Below, piece after piece: positions 1 through 8,076 of a stretch of DNA of 64,000 bases. The DNA comes from Parvibaculum lavamentivorans DS-1 (GTDB lineage Bacteria; Pseudomonadota; Alphaproteobacteria; Parvibaculales; Parvibaculaceae), in assembly GCF_000017565.1 (NCBI RefSeq), contig NC_009719.1, positions 2,959,001 to 3,023,000 on the forward strand, read 5' to 3'. How positions within the stretch are numbered: the first letter of the stretch is position 1; every line of letters starts with the position of its first letter. Both the position numbers and the translations under genes were made by a program. The notes under the pieces are model-generated. The model did no database searches, was not told the origin of the DNA, and was given only the letters and a program-made list of their open reading frames with translations.

Positions 1-141
1 GTCGAGGTGTGCGGTCCGGGTTCGGGCCGCGAGTCGGCGCTTCGCGCGCTGCAGTCGGTCGGCTTCACTGTCACGACCATTCGTGACGTCACGCCGATCC
101 CGCATAATGGTTGCCGTCCGCCGAAGCGGCGCCGCGTCTAA
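1..141 (+). CDS. rpsK: 30S ribosomal protein S11 (C-terminal part)
   Basis: The window opens inside this gene in frame 1; 46 codons and a TAA stop remain. The tail holds the S11 signature: a [13 protein letters not shown] stretch, then [17 protein letters not shown] at the extreme C-terminus. S11 sits on the platform of the 30S subunit and contacts 16S rRNA near the mRNA exit. It lies 153 bases before rpoA, the usual rpsM-rpsK-rpoA-rplQ order, so the three genes here probably share a transcript. Identity is certain; only the N-terminus is cut by the window edge. Confidence 0.97.
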   Translation, partial: VEVCGPGSGRESALRALQSVGFTVTTIRDVTPIPHNGCRPPKRRRV

Positions 142-294
142 CGACCGATATCCGGCCGCTGCCTTTCGGGGCAACCGGCCACGTCCGGGCTCGCACGATT
201 GAATGGTGGAGCGGACGTTAAAGAGATCAGGTGGCGGATGTCTCCCGCCCGGGGCGCTTTCAAGCGTCCCGCAAACGACGACGAGGTACTTAAA

Positions 295-1311
295 TTGATC
301 CAGAAGAACTGGGAAGAGCTGATCAAACCGAACAAGCTCGAAATCAATCCGGGCCATGACGCGCAGCGTTTCGCGACGGTCGTGGCAGAGCCGCTTGAGC
401 GGGGCTTCGGCCTGACGCTTGGCAATGCGCTGCGTCGCGTGCTGATGTCGTCGCTGCAGGGCGCGGCCGTCACCGCCGTGCAGATCGACGGTGTGCTGCA
501 CGAGTTCTCCTCGATTGCCGGTGTGCGCGAGGACGTGACGGACATCATCCTGAACATCAAGCAGCTTGCGCTGCGCCTTCATGCCGAAGGCCCGAAGCGC
601 ATGTCGCTGTCGAAGAAGGGCCCCGGCGTCGTTACCGCCGGCGATATCACCGCCGGTGCGGATATCGAAGTGCTGAACCCCGATCTCGTTCTCTGCACGC
701 TCGACGAGGGCGCCGAGATCCGCATGGAATTCACGGTCGCGCTCGGCAAGGGTTATGTCGCGTCGGATCGCAACCGTCCTGAAGATGCGCCGATCGGCCT
801 GATGCCGGTCGACAGCCTCTACAGCCCGGTGAAGCGCGTTTCCTACAAGGTCGAGAACACCCGTGAGGGCCAGGTTCTCGACTATGACAAGCTCACGCTG
901 CAGATCGAGACCAACGGCGCGATCACGCCGGACGATGCCGTCGCCTATGCCGCGCGCATCCTGCAGGACCAGCTCCAGACCTTCGTGAATTTCGAAGAGC
1001 CCGAGCAGAAGCATGTCGAGGAGAGCCGTCCGGAACTCGAGTTCAATGCCGCGCTCCTGAAGAAGGTGGACGAGCTCGAACTCTCCGTTCGGTCGGCCAA
1101 CTGCCTGAAGAACGACAACATCGTCTATATCGGCGACCTGATCCAGAAGACGGAAAGCGAAATGCTTCGCACTCCGAACTTCGGCCGCAAGTCGCTGAAC
1201 GAGATCAAGGAAGTTCTCGCCCAGATGGGTCTCCATCTCGGTATGGAAGTTCCGAACTGGCCGCCGGAGAATATCGAAGAACTGGCGAAGCGGTACGAAG
1301 ATCAGTATTGA
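295..1311 (+). CDS. rpoA: DNA-directed RNA polymerase subunit alpha
   Basis: Alpha subunit, the dimeric scaffold for RNA polymerase assembly; its C-terminal domain contacts UP elements and activators. The protein is 338 aa. The N-terminal domain (about 1-235) begins with the family start [15 protein letters not shown], and the C-terminal domain (about 250-330) has the [16 protein letters not shown] helix-hairpin-helix region. I chose the TTG at 295 over the upstream ATG at 199. TTG gives the conserved N-terminus and family length and follows a GAGGT ribosome site at about 283-288; the ATG would add 32 non-conserved residues. It is followed closely by rplQ. Confidence 0.96.
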
Positions 1312-1420
1312 AGCATTTTCCGGTCAAGTGGATGCCGGTTAACCGCCGAAAATGCGATACGTGTATAAGTCAACGACTGCCGCGTCCTGACGACGCCGCA
1401 TAAAACGAGGAGTAGGGCCC

Positions 1421-1840
1421 ATGCGCCACGGAAATTCCGGCCGCAAGCTCAATCGGACCGCAAGCCACCGCAAGGCCATGTTCGCGAACATGGCGATCGC
1501 GCTCATCAAGCATGAGCAGATCGTCACGACGCTGCCGAAGGCCAAGGAACTTCGTCCCTATGTCGAAAAGCTCATCACGCTGGGCAAGCGGGGCGACCTG
1601 CATGCGCGCCGCCAGGCTTATGCGGCACTGCCGGACAAGGTCTGGGCGGCGAAGCTCTTCGATGTGCTGGGCCCCCGTTACCAGGAGCGTCAGGGCGGTT
1701 ACATCCGTGTGCTGAAGGCGGGCTTCCGCCACGGCGACAGCGCCCCGATGGCGGTCATCGAGTTCGTCGACCGCGACGAGAGCGCCAAGGGCCAGGATTC
1801 CGGCCCCGTCCATGTCGAGGGCGATGAAGAAGCCGCCTGA
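1421..1840 (+). CDS. rplQ: 50S ribosomal protein L17
   Basis: L17, 139 aa, a large-subunit protein. It begins with the family hallmark [20 protein letters not shown] and continues with [18 protein letters not shown]. An AGGAGT ribosome site lies about 9 bases before the ATG. The acidic C-terminal extension (about 115-139) beyond the compact core is common in alphaproteobacterial L17. It ends the ribosomal/RNAP operon and is followed within 30 bases by a strong intrinsic terminator. Confidence 0.97.
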   Translation: MRHGNSGRKLNRTASHRKAMFANMAIALIKHEQIVTTLPKAKELRPYVEKLITLGKRGDLHARRQAYAALPDKVWAAKLFDVLGPRYQERQGGYIRVLKAGFRHGDSAPMAVIEFVDRDESAKGQDSGPVHVEGDEEAA

Positions 1841-1864
1841 TCCTTCGGGCGCTTCTGAAGATTT

Positions 1865-1893
1865 AAGGGCGGTGCTTCGGCGCCGCCCTTTTT
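1865..1893 (+). terminator. Rho-independent terminator after rplQ
   Basis: Nine-base-pair GC stem (GGGCGGTGC / GCGCCGCCC, one G-T pair) with a TTCG tetraloop, flanked by AA and a T5 tract. It sits 25 bases after the rplQ stop and would end the rpsK-rpoA-rplQ transcript. Confidence 0.9.
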
Positions 1894-2038
1894 CTTTGGG
1901 CGTTCTCCATGACAACACCGTAACGCTTCCTTCCCCAATTCCTTCTTGTCAGCGTCCACCGGCCCCCGCAAAATTCCCCCGCGGCATCTATCGGGGCTTT
2001 TGAGGCCGAATGCCCGTCCTTGTGCCGGGGCGCGCGCA

Positions 2039-3496
2039 ATGGTGGTGGAAATGTTGTCGGAGTCGTCTTACGCGCAAGCGGTCGTCATGGCGCTTGCCGG
2101 AATCGTCCTTGTCGCCGTGCTCGCCTTCTTTCCCTGGGCGGCGCGGGCGCAGGACAAGGAAGTGCCTTCAAGCCGCGCGCAGGTGCAGCTCTCTTATGCA
2201 CCCGTCGTGAAGCGCGTCGCGCCCGCCGTGGTCAATGTCTATACGAAGCGTGTCGTGAAGGAGCAGGCGCGTTCCCCCTTCCTCAACGATCCCTTCTTCC
2301 AGCAATTCTTCGGCAACCGCTTCAGCTTCGGCATGCCGCGCGAGCGCGTGCAGCAGTCGCTCGGTTCCGGCGTCATCGTCGACCCGTCGGGCCTCATCGT
2401 CACCAACTACCATGTCATCAAGGACGGCCAGCAATTCACCGTTGCGCTGTCGGACCGGCGCGAATTCGAGGCCGAACTCGTTCTCTCCGACGAGCGCACC
2501 GACCTTGCCGTGCTGCGGATCGACAATGGCAAGCAGAAGCTGCCGCATCTGACCTTCAAAAATTCGGATTCCGTGGAAGTCGGCGATCTCGTGCTCGCGA
2601 TCGGCAATCCCTTCGGCGTCGGCCAGACGGTCACGTCGGGCATCGTCTCGGCCTTGGCGCGCACGCATGTCGGCGTCTCCGATTACCAGTTCTTCATTCA
2701 GACGGATGCCGCCATCAATCCGGGTAATTCCGGCGGCGCGCTCGTCACGATGGATGGGCGCCTCATCGGCATCAACAGCGCCATCTATTCGCAGACAGGC
2801 GGCAGCATCGGCATCGGCTTCGCGATCCCCTCCAACATGGTCGAGAGCGTTGTCGCCTCCGCGCGCGATGGCGATCATGTCCGGCGTCCATGGTTCGGCG
2901 CATCGCTGCAGCCGGTCGATGCCGAGCTCGCGCAGTCGCTCGGGCTCGATCGTCCGGGCGGCAGTCTCATCCGCGACATCTATCCCGGCGGTCCGGCGGA
3001 CAAGGCGGGGCTGAAAGTCGGCGACGTTATCCGCGCCATTGATGGCTTCGATGTCGAAGAGCCTCAGGCGGTGCGCTACCGTTTCGCTACCAAGGGGCTC
3101 GGCGGTAAGGTGAATGTCGGCTATAGCCGGGACGGCGCGCGGCGCGAAACGCAGGTGGCGCTCATCGCGCCGCCGGAAGACCCGCCTGCCGATGAAACGA
3201 AAATCGCCGGCCGCAATCCCTTCGCCGGCGCCACCGCCGCCAATCTCTCGCCCGCGATAGCCGACAAGCTCGGTCTCGACATTGTGGGAGAGCAGGGCGT
3301 CGTCATCGTGAATGTCGAGCCCGGCTCCGCCGCCAATCAGGTCCAGTTCCAGCGCGGCGATATCATCGTCGAAGTCGCGGCCACGAAAATCGCCACGGTG
3401 CGCGACCTCGTCCGCATCACCGCCGCCACACGTCCGCAATGGGACTTCGCCATCAAACGCGGCGACCGCGTCTTCTCCGCGACGGTGGGCGGCTAA
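2039..3496 (+). CDS. degP: Do/DegP-type periplasmic serine protease
   Basis: HtrA-family envelope protease/chaperone, 485 aa from the ATG at 2039; an ATG at 2051 is also possible and upstream codons look non-conserved. A hydrophobic export segment (about 15-37) ends in ARAQ. The trypsin-like domain has the triad His125 (TNYHVI), Asp155 (ERTDLAVLR) and Ser231 (NPGNSGGAL). Two PDZ domains follow (about 290-385 and 400-485), each with the I-x-x-V-x-P-G-x-A pattern. A Do protease after rplQ is a frequent alphaproteobacterial arrangement. It has its own transcription unit because a terminator precedes it. Confidence 0.93.
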   Translation: MVVEMLSESSYAQAVVMALAGIVLVAVLAFFPWAARAQDKEVPSSRAQVQLSYAPVVKRVAPAVVNVYTKRVVKEQARSPFLNDPFFQQFFGNRFSFGMPRERVQQSLGSGVIVDPSGLIVTNYHVIKDGQQFTVALSDRREFEAELVLSDERTDLAVLRIDNGKQKLPHLTFKNSDSVEVGDLVLAIGNPFGVGQTVTSGIVSALARTHVGVSDYQFFIQTDAAINPGNSGGALVTMDGRLIGINSAIYSQTGGSIGIGFAIPSNMVESVVASARDGDHVRRPWFGASLQPVDAELAQSLGLDRPGGSLIRDIYPGGPADKAGLKVGDVIRAIDGFDVEEPQAVRYRFATKGLGGKVNVGYSRDGARRETQVALIAPPEDPPADETKIAGRNPFAGATAANLSPAIADKLGLDIVGEQGVVIVNVEPGSAANQVQFQRGDIIVEVAATKIATVRDLVRITAATRPQWDFAIKRGDRVFSATVGG

Positions 3497-3503
3497 CCGC
3501 CAA

Positions 3504-3560
3504 CTTCCCACCCTCCCCTTGGGGGAGGGTCAAACCGCTGCAAGCGGTTTGGGGCGGGGT
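3504..3560 (+). repeat. Palindromic intergenic element, copy A1 (two hairpins)
   Basis: Hairpin 1 is ACCCTCCCC/GGGGAGGGT with a 3-nt loop. Hairpin 2 is AAACCGC/GCGGTTT with a TGCAA loop. A GGGGCGGGGT tail follows. The same layout recurs inverted at 3611-3682 and at 57622-57682. It lies just after the degP stop and may also act as a transcript end. Confidence 0.8.
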
Positions 3561-3610
3561 CTCCGCGGAAGCCTCAGATACAATCGATAGCTGGTGTCCG
3601 GATCAGCGCC

Positions 3611-3682
3611 GCGACCCCGCCCGAAATTTGTTTCGCTCACGCTCACAAATTGTCGACCCTCCCCCAAGGGGAGGGTGGGAAC
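3611..3682 (-). repeat. Palindromic intergenic element, copy A2
   Basis: Inverted copy of the element at 3504-3560. The outer CCCTCCCC hairpin is identical over about 25 bases, but the second hairpin has different arms (AATTTG/CAAATT around a 15-nt loop). With copy A1 it makes a head-to-head pair flanking about 50 bases of unassigned sequence. Confidence 0.75.
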
Positions 3683-3692
3683 CGAGATCAGC

Positions 3693-4175
3693 CTAAGACC
3701 CTTCTTGCTCGCCCATCTGCGACTGCAGGTAATTCTGCAGCCCGATCGACTTCACCAGTTCGAGCTGGGTTTCGAGGAAGTCGATATGCTCTTCCTCGTC
3801 CTCCAGAATGGCCTCGAAGATTTCGCGGCTCACATAGTCGCGCGCCTGCTCGCAATAGGCGACGGCCTCCTTGTAGAAGGCGTGGCCCTCATATTCGAGC
3901 TTCAGGTCGCATTCCATGCATTCGACGACCGTTTCGCCGATCAGCAGCTTGTCCAGGTCCTGCAGGTTCGGCAGGCCATCGAGGAAGAGAATCCGCTCGA
4001 TCAGCTTGTCGGCATGCTTCATCTCATCGATCGATTCGCGATATTCGACCTCGCCAAGCTTCGTGAAGCCCCAGTTCCGGAACATCCGGGCGTGCAGGAA
4101 ATACTGATTAATGGCTGTCAATTCGAGCTTCAGGGCCTTGTTCAGGAACTCGATGACCTTGGCATCGCCGCGCAT
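3693..4175 (-). CDS. bfr: Bacterioferritin
   Basis: Haem-containing iron-storage ferritin forming a 24-mer shell; oxidises Fe(II) and stores ferric mineral. 160 aa from the second in-frame ATG (4175), which gives the canonical [12 protein letters not shown] start; an ATG at 4187 would add four residues. All ferroxidase ligands are visible: Glu18, Glu51, His54, Glu94, Glu127 and His130. The haem ligand Met52 is in EMKHAD. It lies downstream of and co-directional with bfd (126-base gap), so the two are probably one iron-responsive unit. bfd-bfr sits between degP and rarA. Confidence 0.96.
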   Translation of the reverse strand: MRGDAKVIEFLNKALKLELTAINQYFLHARMFRNWGFTKLGEVEYRESIDEMKHADKLIERILFLDGLPNLQDLDKLLIGETVVECMECDLKLEYEGHAFYKEAVAYCEQARDYVSREIFEAILEDEEEHIDFLETQLELVKSIGLQNYLQSQMGEQEGS

Positions 4176-4300
4176 ATTCGACCTCATTCATTGGCATCTG
4201 CCATGAGGGTATGCCGGACGCGCGTCAGATCAAACCGCATTTTGAAAAAATGCAGCAATTACAATCAGTTGCGAATGAGTTTGAGAGTATCTCGCGGAAG

Positions 4301-4507
4301 TCAGTCGGCGGCGGCGAGGAGGTTCGCCACCGTGGCGTTGCTGCGGGCTTCCTCGATATAGGAGGCCAGCGCCGGCAGGCAGCGGCCGCATTGGGGCTTG
4401 CAGCCCATGGCGCGGTGAACGGCGGCGGGGGTTTCCAGATGCGGGGCCTCGGCCAGCGTCTCGCGGACGGTCCGGCAGTTCTTGGCATTGCACACGCAAA
4501 CGATCAT
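4301..4507 (-). CDS. bfd: Bacterioferritin-associated ferredoxin
   Basis: Small 68-aa [2Fe-2S] protein that passes electrons to bacterioferritin to reduce stored iron for release. The cluster ligands fit the Bfd pattern C4-x-C6 (MIVCVCNAKN) and C40-x-x-C43 (KPQCGRC), with extra Cys11 and Cys36. The ATG at 4507 is preceded by AGGAAACGAG, a reasonable ribosome site. A longer frame running upstream has no family support. It is read before bfr and preceded by two TGCGAAT...TTGCA inverted repeats. Confidence 0.93.
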   Translation of the reverse strand: MIVCVCNAKNCRTVRETLAEAPHLETPAAVHRAMGCKPQCGRCLPALASYIEEARSNATVANLLAAAD

Positions 4508-4582
4508 CTGAACTCGTTTCCTGCCCCGGCTTTTGGCCAAATCCAAGGGTTTTCCCCTTGGGAGGGCGTACCCTGCCAAATG

Positions 4583-4625
4583 TGCGAATGGTTTGCAATA
4601 GCGTTGTGAATGCGAATCCATTGCA
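4583..4625 (-). promoter_or_regulatory. Paired Fur-family-type operator boxes upstream of bfd
   Basis: Two 15-mers, TGCGAATGGTTTGCA (4583-4597) and TGCGAATCCATTGCA (4611-4625), begin 28 bases apart. Each is an imperfect palindrome of the TGCrAA...TTyGCA kind known for Fur/Mur sites in alphaproteobacteria. They lie 76-118 bases before the bfd start, where a bfd-bfr promoter should be. A degenerate third copy, TGCGAATGAGTTTGA, is at 4270-4284 between bfd and bfr. The regulator is inferred. Confidence 0.5.
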
Positions 4626-4686
4626 TAAATGTCGCAGGGGCGCGGGGCCCGTGAGGGTCCGCCGGAAACGTGCTAGATAGCGGCCC

Positions 4687-5991
4687 ATGAGCAATCTTTT
4701 TGAAGCCGCCGGAATGGACGAGGGGGCGCCGCGCCCGCTGGCCGACAGGCTGCGGCCGAAGGTGCTTGAGGAAGTTGTGGGGCAGGAGCACCTGATCGGC
4801 CCCAAGGGCCCGCTCGGGCGCATGCTCGCGCAGGGCCATCTCTCCTCGGTGATTTTCTGGGGCCCGCCCGGCACCGGTAAGACCACCATCGCGCGCCTGC
4901 TGGCGGATCGCGTGGGGCTTCATTTCGAGCCCATGTCGGCGATCTTCTCAGGCGTCGCCGATCTCAAGAAAATCTTCGAGGCGGCGCGCGGCCGCCGCTC
5001 CACCGGCAAGGGCACGCTTCTCTTCGTCGACGAGATCCACCGCTTCAACCGCGCCCAGCAGGACAGTTTCCTGCCCGTCATGGAGGACGGCACGGTAACG
5101 CTGGTCGGCGCCACCACCGAGAACCCATCCTTCGAGCTCAACGCCGCTCTGCTCTCACGCGCGCAGGTACTCGTCCTCAACCGGCTGGACGACGCGGCGC
5201 TCGAAGAACTTCTGTCGCGCGCGGAAGCGTTCTATGGCGAGAGCCTTCCGCTCACGGAGGATGCCCGCGCCTCGCTCCGCGCGATGGCGGATGGCGACGG
5301 CCGTTATGCGCTCAATCTCGCGGAGGAGGTTCACGCGCTCCGGGCCGTCGAGCCGATGGATACGGCGGCCCTCATCACCGCCGTGCAGCGCCGCGCACCC
5401 CTTTACGACAAGGGGCGGGAAGGGCACTACAATCTCGTCAGCGCGCTCCACAAGTCGATCCGGGGCTCCGATTGCGATGCTGCGCTCTACTGGCTGGCGC
5501 GCATGCTGGTCGGCGGCGAAGAGCCGCTCTATATTGCCCGCCGCCTCGTCCGCGCCGCCATCGAGGATATCGGTCTCGCGGACCCAGAAGCCGTGCATCA
5601 GGCGCTCGCCGCGAAGGATGTATTCGATTTTCTCGGTGCGCCGGAAGGCGAGCTGGCGCTGGCGCAGGCGACGATCTATCTCGCCACCGCGCCGAAGTCG
5701 AACGCCGCCTATGCCGCCTTCGGCGCGGCGAAGCGGTCCGCTCGCGACACAGGCTCCGTCGCGCCGCCCGCGCATATTCTCAATGCGCCGACAAAGCTCA
5801 TGAAAGAGCTTGGCTATGGCGCCGGCTACGAATACGACCACGACGCGCCGCAGGCTTTTTCCGGTCAGGACTATTTCCCGGAGGAAGTCGGGCGGCAGGA
5901 ATTCTATCAACCCGTCGAGCGCGGCTTCGAGCGCGAGATCGGCAAACGGCTCGCCTATTGGCGCAAGTTGAGAGAGGAGAGGGAAGCATGA
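4687..5991 (+). CDS. rarA: Replication-associated recombination protein A (AAA+ ATPase)
   Basis: RarA/MgsA, 434 aa, a clamp-loader-like AAA+ ATPase acting at stalled forks with SSB. Walker A is GPPGTGKT at 59-66, Walker B is LLFVDEIHRF with DEIH at 115-118, and sensor 1 is VGATTENPSF. The C-terminal half has the RarA tetramerisation region, including the YNLVSALHKSIRGSD motif. The N-terminal FEAAG resembles the SSB-tail-like start of this family. It shares an ATGA overlap with crcB downstream and begins a plus-strand gene chain. Confidence 0.95.
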   Translation: MSNLFEAAGMDEGAPRPLADRLRPKVLEEVVGQEHLIGPKGPLGRMLAQGHLSSVIFWGPPGTGKTTIARLLADRVGLHFEPMSAIFSGVADLKKIFEAARGRRSTGKGTLLFVDEIHRFNRAQQDSFLPVMEDGTVTLVGATTENPSFELNAALLSRAQVLVLNRLDDAALEELLSRAEAFYGESLPLTEDARASLRAMADGDGRYALNLAEEVHALRAVEPMDTAALITAVQRRAPLYDKGREGHYNLVSALHKSIRGSDCDAALYWLARMLVGGEEPLYIARRLVRAAIEDIGLADPEAVHQALAAKDVFDFLGAPEGELALAQATIYLATAPKSNAAYAAFGAAKRSARDTGSVAPPAHILNAPTKLMKELGYGAGYEYDHDAPQAFSGQDYFPEEVGRQEFYQPVERGFEREIGKRLAYWRKLREEREA

Positions 5992-6371
5992 ACACCGTTC
6001 TCGCGGTTGCCGCCGGCGGCGCTATCGGCGCGGGCGCTCGTCATCTTTTCAATCTTCAGATGCTGCGTCTCCTCGGCCCCAATTTTCCCTGGGGCACGTT
6101 CGGCGTGAATGTTATCGGCTCACTCGTGATGGGGCTCGTTGTCGGCGCCTTTGCACTCCGCTCCGACCTCTCGCCCGAGGTGCGCAGCTTCATCACAACA
6201 GGCATTCTCGGCGGCTTCACCACCTTCTCCGCCTTCTCGCTCGATGCAGCCAACATGATGGAGCGCGGCGATTTCGGCCTTTCCGCGCTTTACATGGCGG
6301 GCTCCGTCGCCGGCGCGGTCGGCGCACTTTTCATTGGCCTCTGGATCGCAAGGGCGCTTTTTCCGGCATGA
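5988..6371 (+). CDS. crcB: Fluoride exporter CrcB/Fluc
   Basis: Small membrane protein of 127 aa with four hydrophobic helices, of the dimeric fluoride channel family. Motifs: GGAIGAGARHL near residue 8, TFGVNVIGS (conserved Asn) near 38, and GGFTTFSAFSLD with the pore phenylalanines near 72-83. The ATG at 5988 overlaps the rarA stop (ATGA), and the next gene overlaps this stop the same way, so translation is probably coupled. There is no room for a fluoride riboswitch upstream. Confidence 0.94.
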   Translation: MNTVLAVAAGGAIGAGARHLFNLQMLRLLGPNFPWGTFGVNVIGSLVMGLVVGAFALRSDLSPEVRSFITTGILGGFTTFSAFSLDAANMMERGDFGLSALYMAGSVAGAVGALFIGLWIARALFPA

Positions 6372-7360
6372 ATCAGGTATCTCAACTAGACGTTACGGAA
6401 GAAGAAGACGGCGTTCGTCTCGACCGCTGGTTCAAGCGGCGTTTCCCCATGCTCACGCATGGCCGCCTCGAAAAGCTGCTGCGGACAGGGCAGGTGCGGG
6501 TCGACGGCGCGCGGGCAAAGGCCAATGCGCGCCTCGCCACGGGCCAGGTCGTGCGCGTACCGCCGCTCGGCGAGGATGCGGACAAGCAGGCGCCGAAGGC
6601 GGTCCATGCCCCGAGCGTCGACGATGCGGAGATGCTGCGTGCGAACGTCATCTACAAGGATAAATCCGTCCTTGTACTGAACAAACCTGTCGGCCTCGCC
6701 GTGCAGGGCGGCACCAAGACGGAGCGGCATCTAGATGGAATGCTCGATGCGCTCATCTTCGACGCAAAGGAGCGGCCGCGCCTCGTTCACCGTCTCGACC
6801 GCGACACATCCGGCGTCCTCGTGCTCGCCCGTACCGCCAAGGCGGCAGCGGCGCTCGCGCAGGCGTTCAAGCAGAAGGACGCGCAGAAGATCTACTGGGC
6901 GCTTGTTGTCGGCGTGCCGGTGCCGCGTCAAGGCACCATCGACCTCGCGCTGTCGAAGCAGGGCGGTCCGCGCGCCGAGCGCGTCTTTGCGGCAAAGCGC
7001 GGTGACGAGGGCGCGCGCGATGCCGTCACCCATTTTTCTACCGTCTCCACCGCCGCGCATACGCTCGCCTGGGTCGCCTTCATGCCGCTCACCGGCCGCA
7101 CGCACCAGATCCGCGCCCACGCCGCCGCCATCGAAACGCCCATCGTCGGCGACGGCAAATATGGCGGCGTCAACGCGCATCCGGGCGGCGAGATCCCGCG
7201 CAAGCTTCACCTTCACGCGCGCTCCATCGACATCGCCCATCCCGATGGCGGGCGCCTGCACGTTGAAGCCGACCTGCCGCCGCACATGAAGACAAGCTGG
7301 AAACTGCTCGGCTTCGATGAGCGCGACGCGAAAGATGCCTTTGCGGGGTTGGAGGCGTAA
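6368..7360 (+). CDS. rluC: RluA/RluC-family 23S rRNA pseudouridine synthase
   Basis: 330 aa. An S4-like RNA-binding domain (about 15-65, with RLDRWFKRRFP and GQVRVDGARA) precedes the pseudouridine synthase domain (about 90-290). Motif II HRLDRDTSG spans 141-149, with catalytic Asp144; LTGRTHQIRAH and the late lysine/leucine motif are also present. It converts uridines in 23S rRNA. S4 domain plus length fit RluC or RluD, and alphaproteobacterial synteny favours RluC. Both ends overlap neighbours by 1-4 bases. Confidence 0.9.
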   Translation: MNQVSQLDVTEEEDGVRLDRWFKRRFPMLTHGRLEKLLRTGQVRVDGARAKANARLATGQVVRVPPLGEDADKQAPKAVHAPSVDDAEMLRANVIYKDKSVLVLNKPVGLAVQGGTKTERHLDGMLDALIFDAKERPRLVHRLDRDTSGVLVLARTAKAAAALAQAFKQKDAQKIYWALVVGVPVPRQGTIDLALSKQGGPRAERVFAAKRGDEGARDAVTHFSTVSTAAHTLAWVAFMPLTGRTHQIRAHAAAIETPIVGDGKYGGVNAHPGGEIPRKLHLHARSIDIAHPDGGRLHVEADLPPHMKTSWKLLGFDERDAKDAFAGLEA

Positions 7361-8073
7361 TGGCTTTTCCCCTCCGCCTCGTCGTCTTCGATTGCGACGG
7401 AACGCTGATCGACAGCCAGCATATGATCGTCGCCGCCATGGCCCATGCCTTCGAGACGTATGGGCTCGAAAACCTGCCGCGCGAGAAGGTGCTCTCCATT
7501 GTCGGCCTCTCGCTCGACGAGGCGATCCATGCGCTGGTGCCCGATGTCGAGGAGCCGCTTCGCCGCCGCCTTACCGAGGCCTACAAGGGCGCTTTCCACG
7601 AATTGCGCAACCGCAAGGAGCTCGCCGAGCCGCTTTTCCCCGGCGTGCGCGAGACGCTGGAGGCGCTCGCCGCGCGCGAGAACGTGCTGCTCGGCATCGC
7701 CACCGGCAAGTCGCAGCGGGGCCTCCGCCACGCGCTCGAAACGCATGAACTCGGTCATTATTTCGTCACGTTGCAGACGGCGGATGACGCGCCTTCCAAG
7801 CCCCATCCTGAAATGCTCCGCCGCGCCATGCGGGCGGCGGGCGCGGATGCGCGAGACACCGTGCTGGTCGGCGATACGAGCTACGACATGGCGATGGCGC
7901 GGGCGGCGGGCGCGCATGCGTTCGGCGTCGATTGGGGCTATCATGCGCCGGAGATGCTGCGCGTCGCCGGCGCCGATATCGTGCTGTCGGATTTTTCCGG
8001 CCTCGCCCCGGCGCTCGATGCGATCTGGACTGACAGCAATGTCAAAGAGACGGAACCCGCCGGAGGAGCATAG
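7360..8073 (+). CDS. HAD-superfamily hydrolase (phosphoglycolate-phosphatase-like)
   Basis: 237 aa. Motif I is VVFDCDGTLIDS with Asp11 and Asp13. An alpha-helical cap follows, then a thiogenic motif (LLGIATGKSQRG), a lysine in DAPSKPHPEML, and the acidic motif VLVGDTSYDMAMA. This is a complete subfamily IA phosphatase. The substrate cannot be told from sequence; the neighbouring HAD in this conserved cluster is usually annotated Gph-like. The start overlaps the rluC stop by one base. Confidence 0.85.
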   Translation: MAFPLRLVVFDCDGTLIDSQHMIVAAMAHAFETYGLENLPREKVLSIVGLSLDEAIHALVPDVEEPLRRRLTEAYKGAFHELRNRKELAEPLFPGVRETLEALAARENVLLGIATGKSQRGLRHALETHELGHYFVTLQTADDAPSKPHPEMLRRAMRAAGADARDTVLVGDTSYDMAMARAAGAHAFGVDWGYHAPEMLRVAGADIVLSDFSGLAPALDAIWTDSNVKETEPAGGA

Positions 8074-8076
8074 ACC

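Noticed and set aside
199-294. N-terminal extension of rpoA from an ATG
   Set aside because: The 32 residues are not family-like and the TTG at 295 restores the exact conserved start with a ribosome site.
5900-5987. Fluoride riboswitch before crcB
   Set aside because: The region is rarA coding sequence and crcB overlaps its stop; no leader exists.
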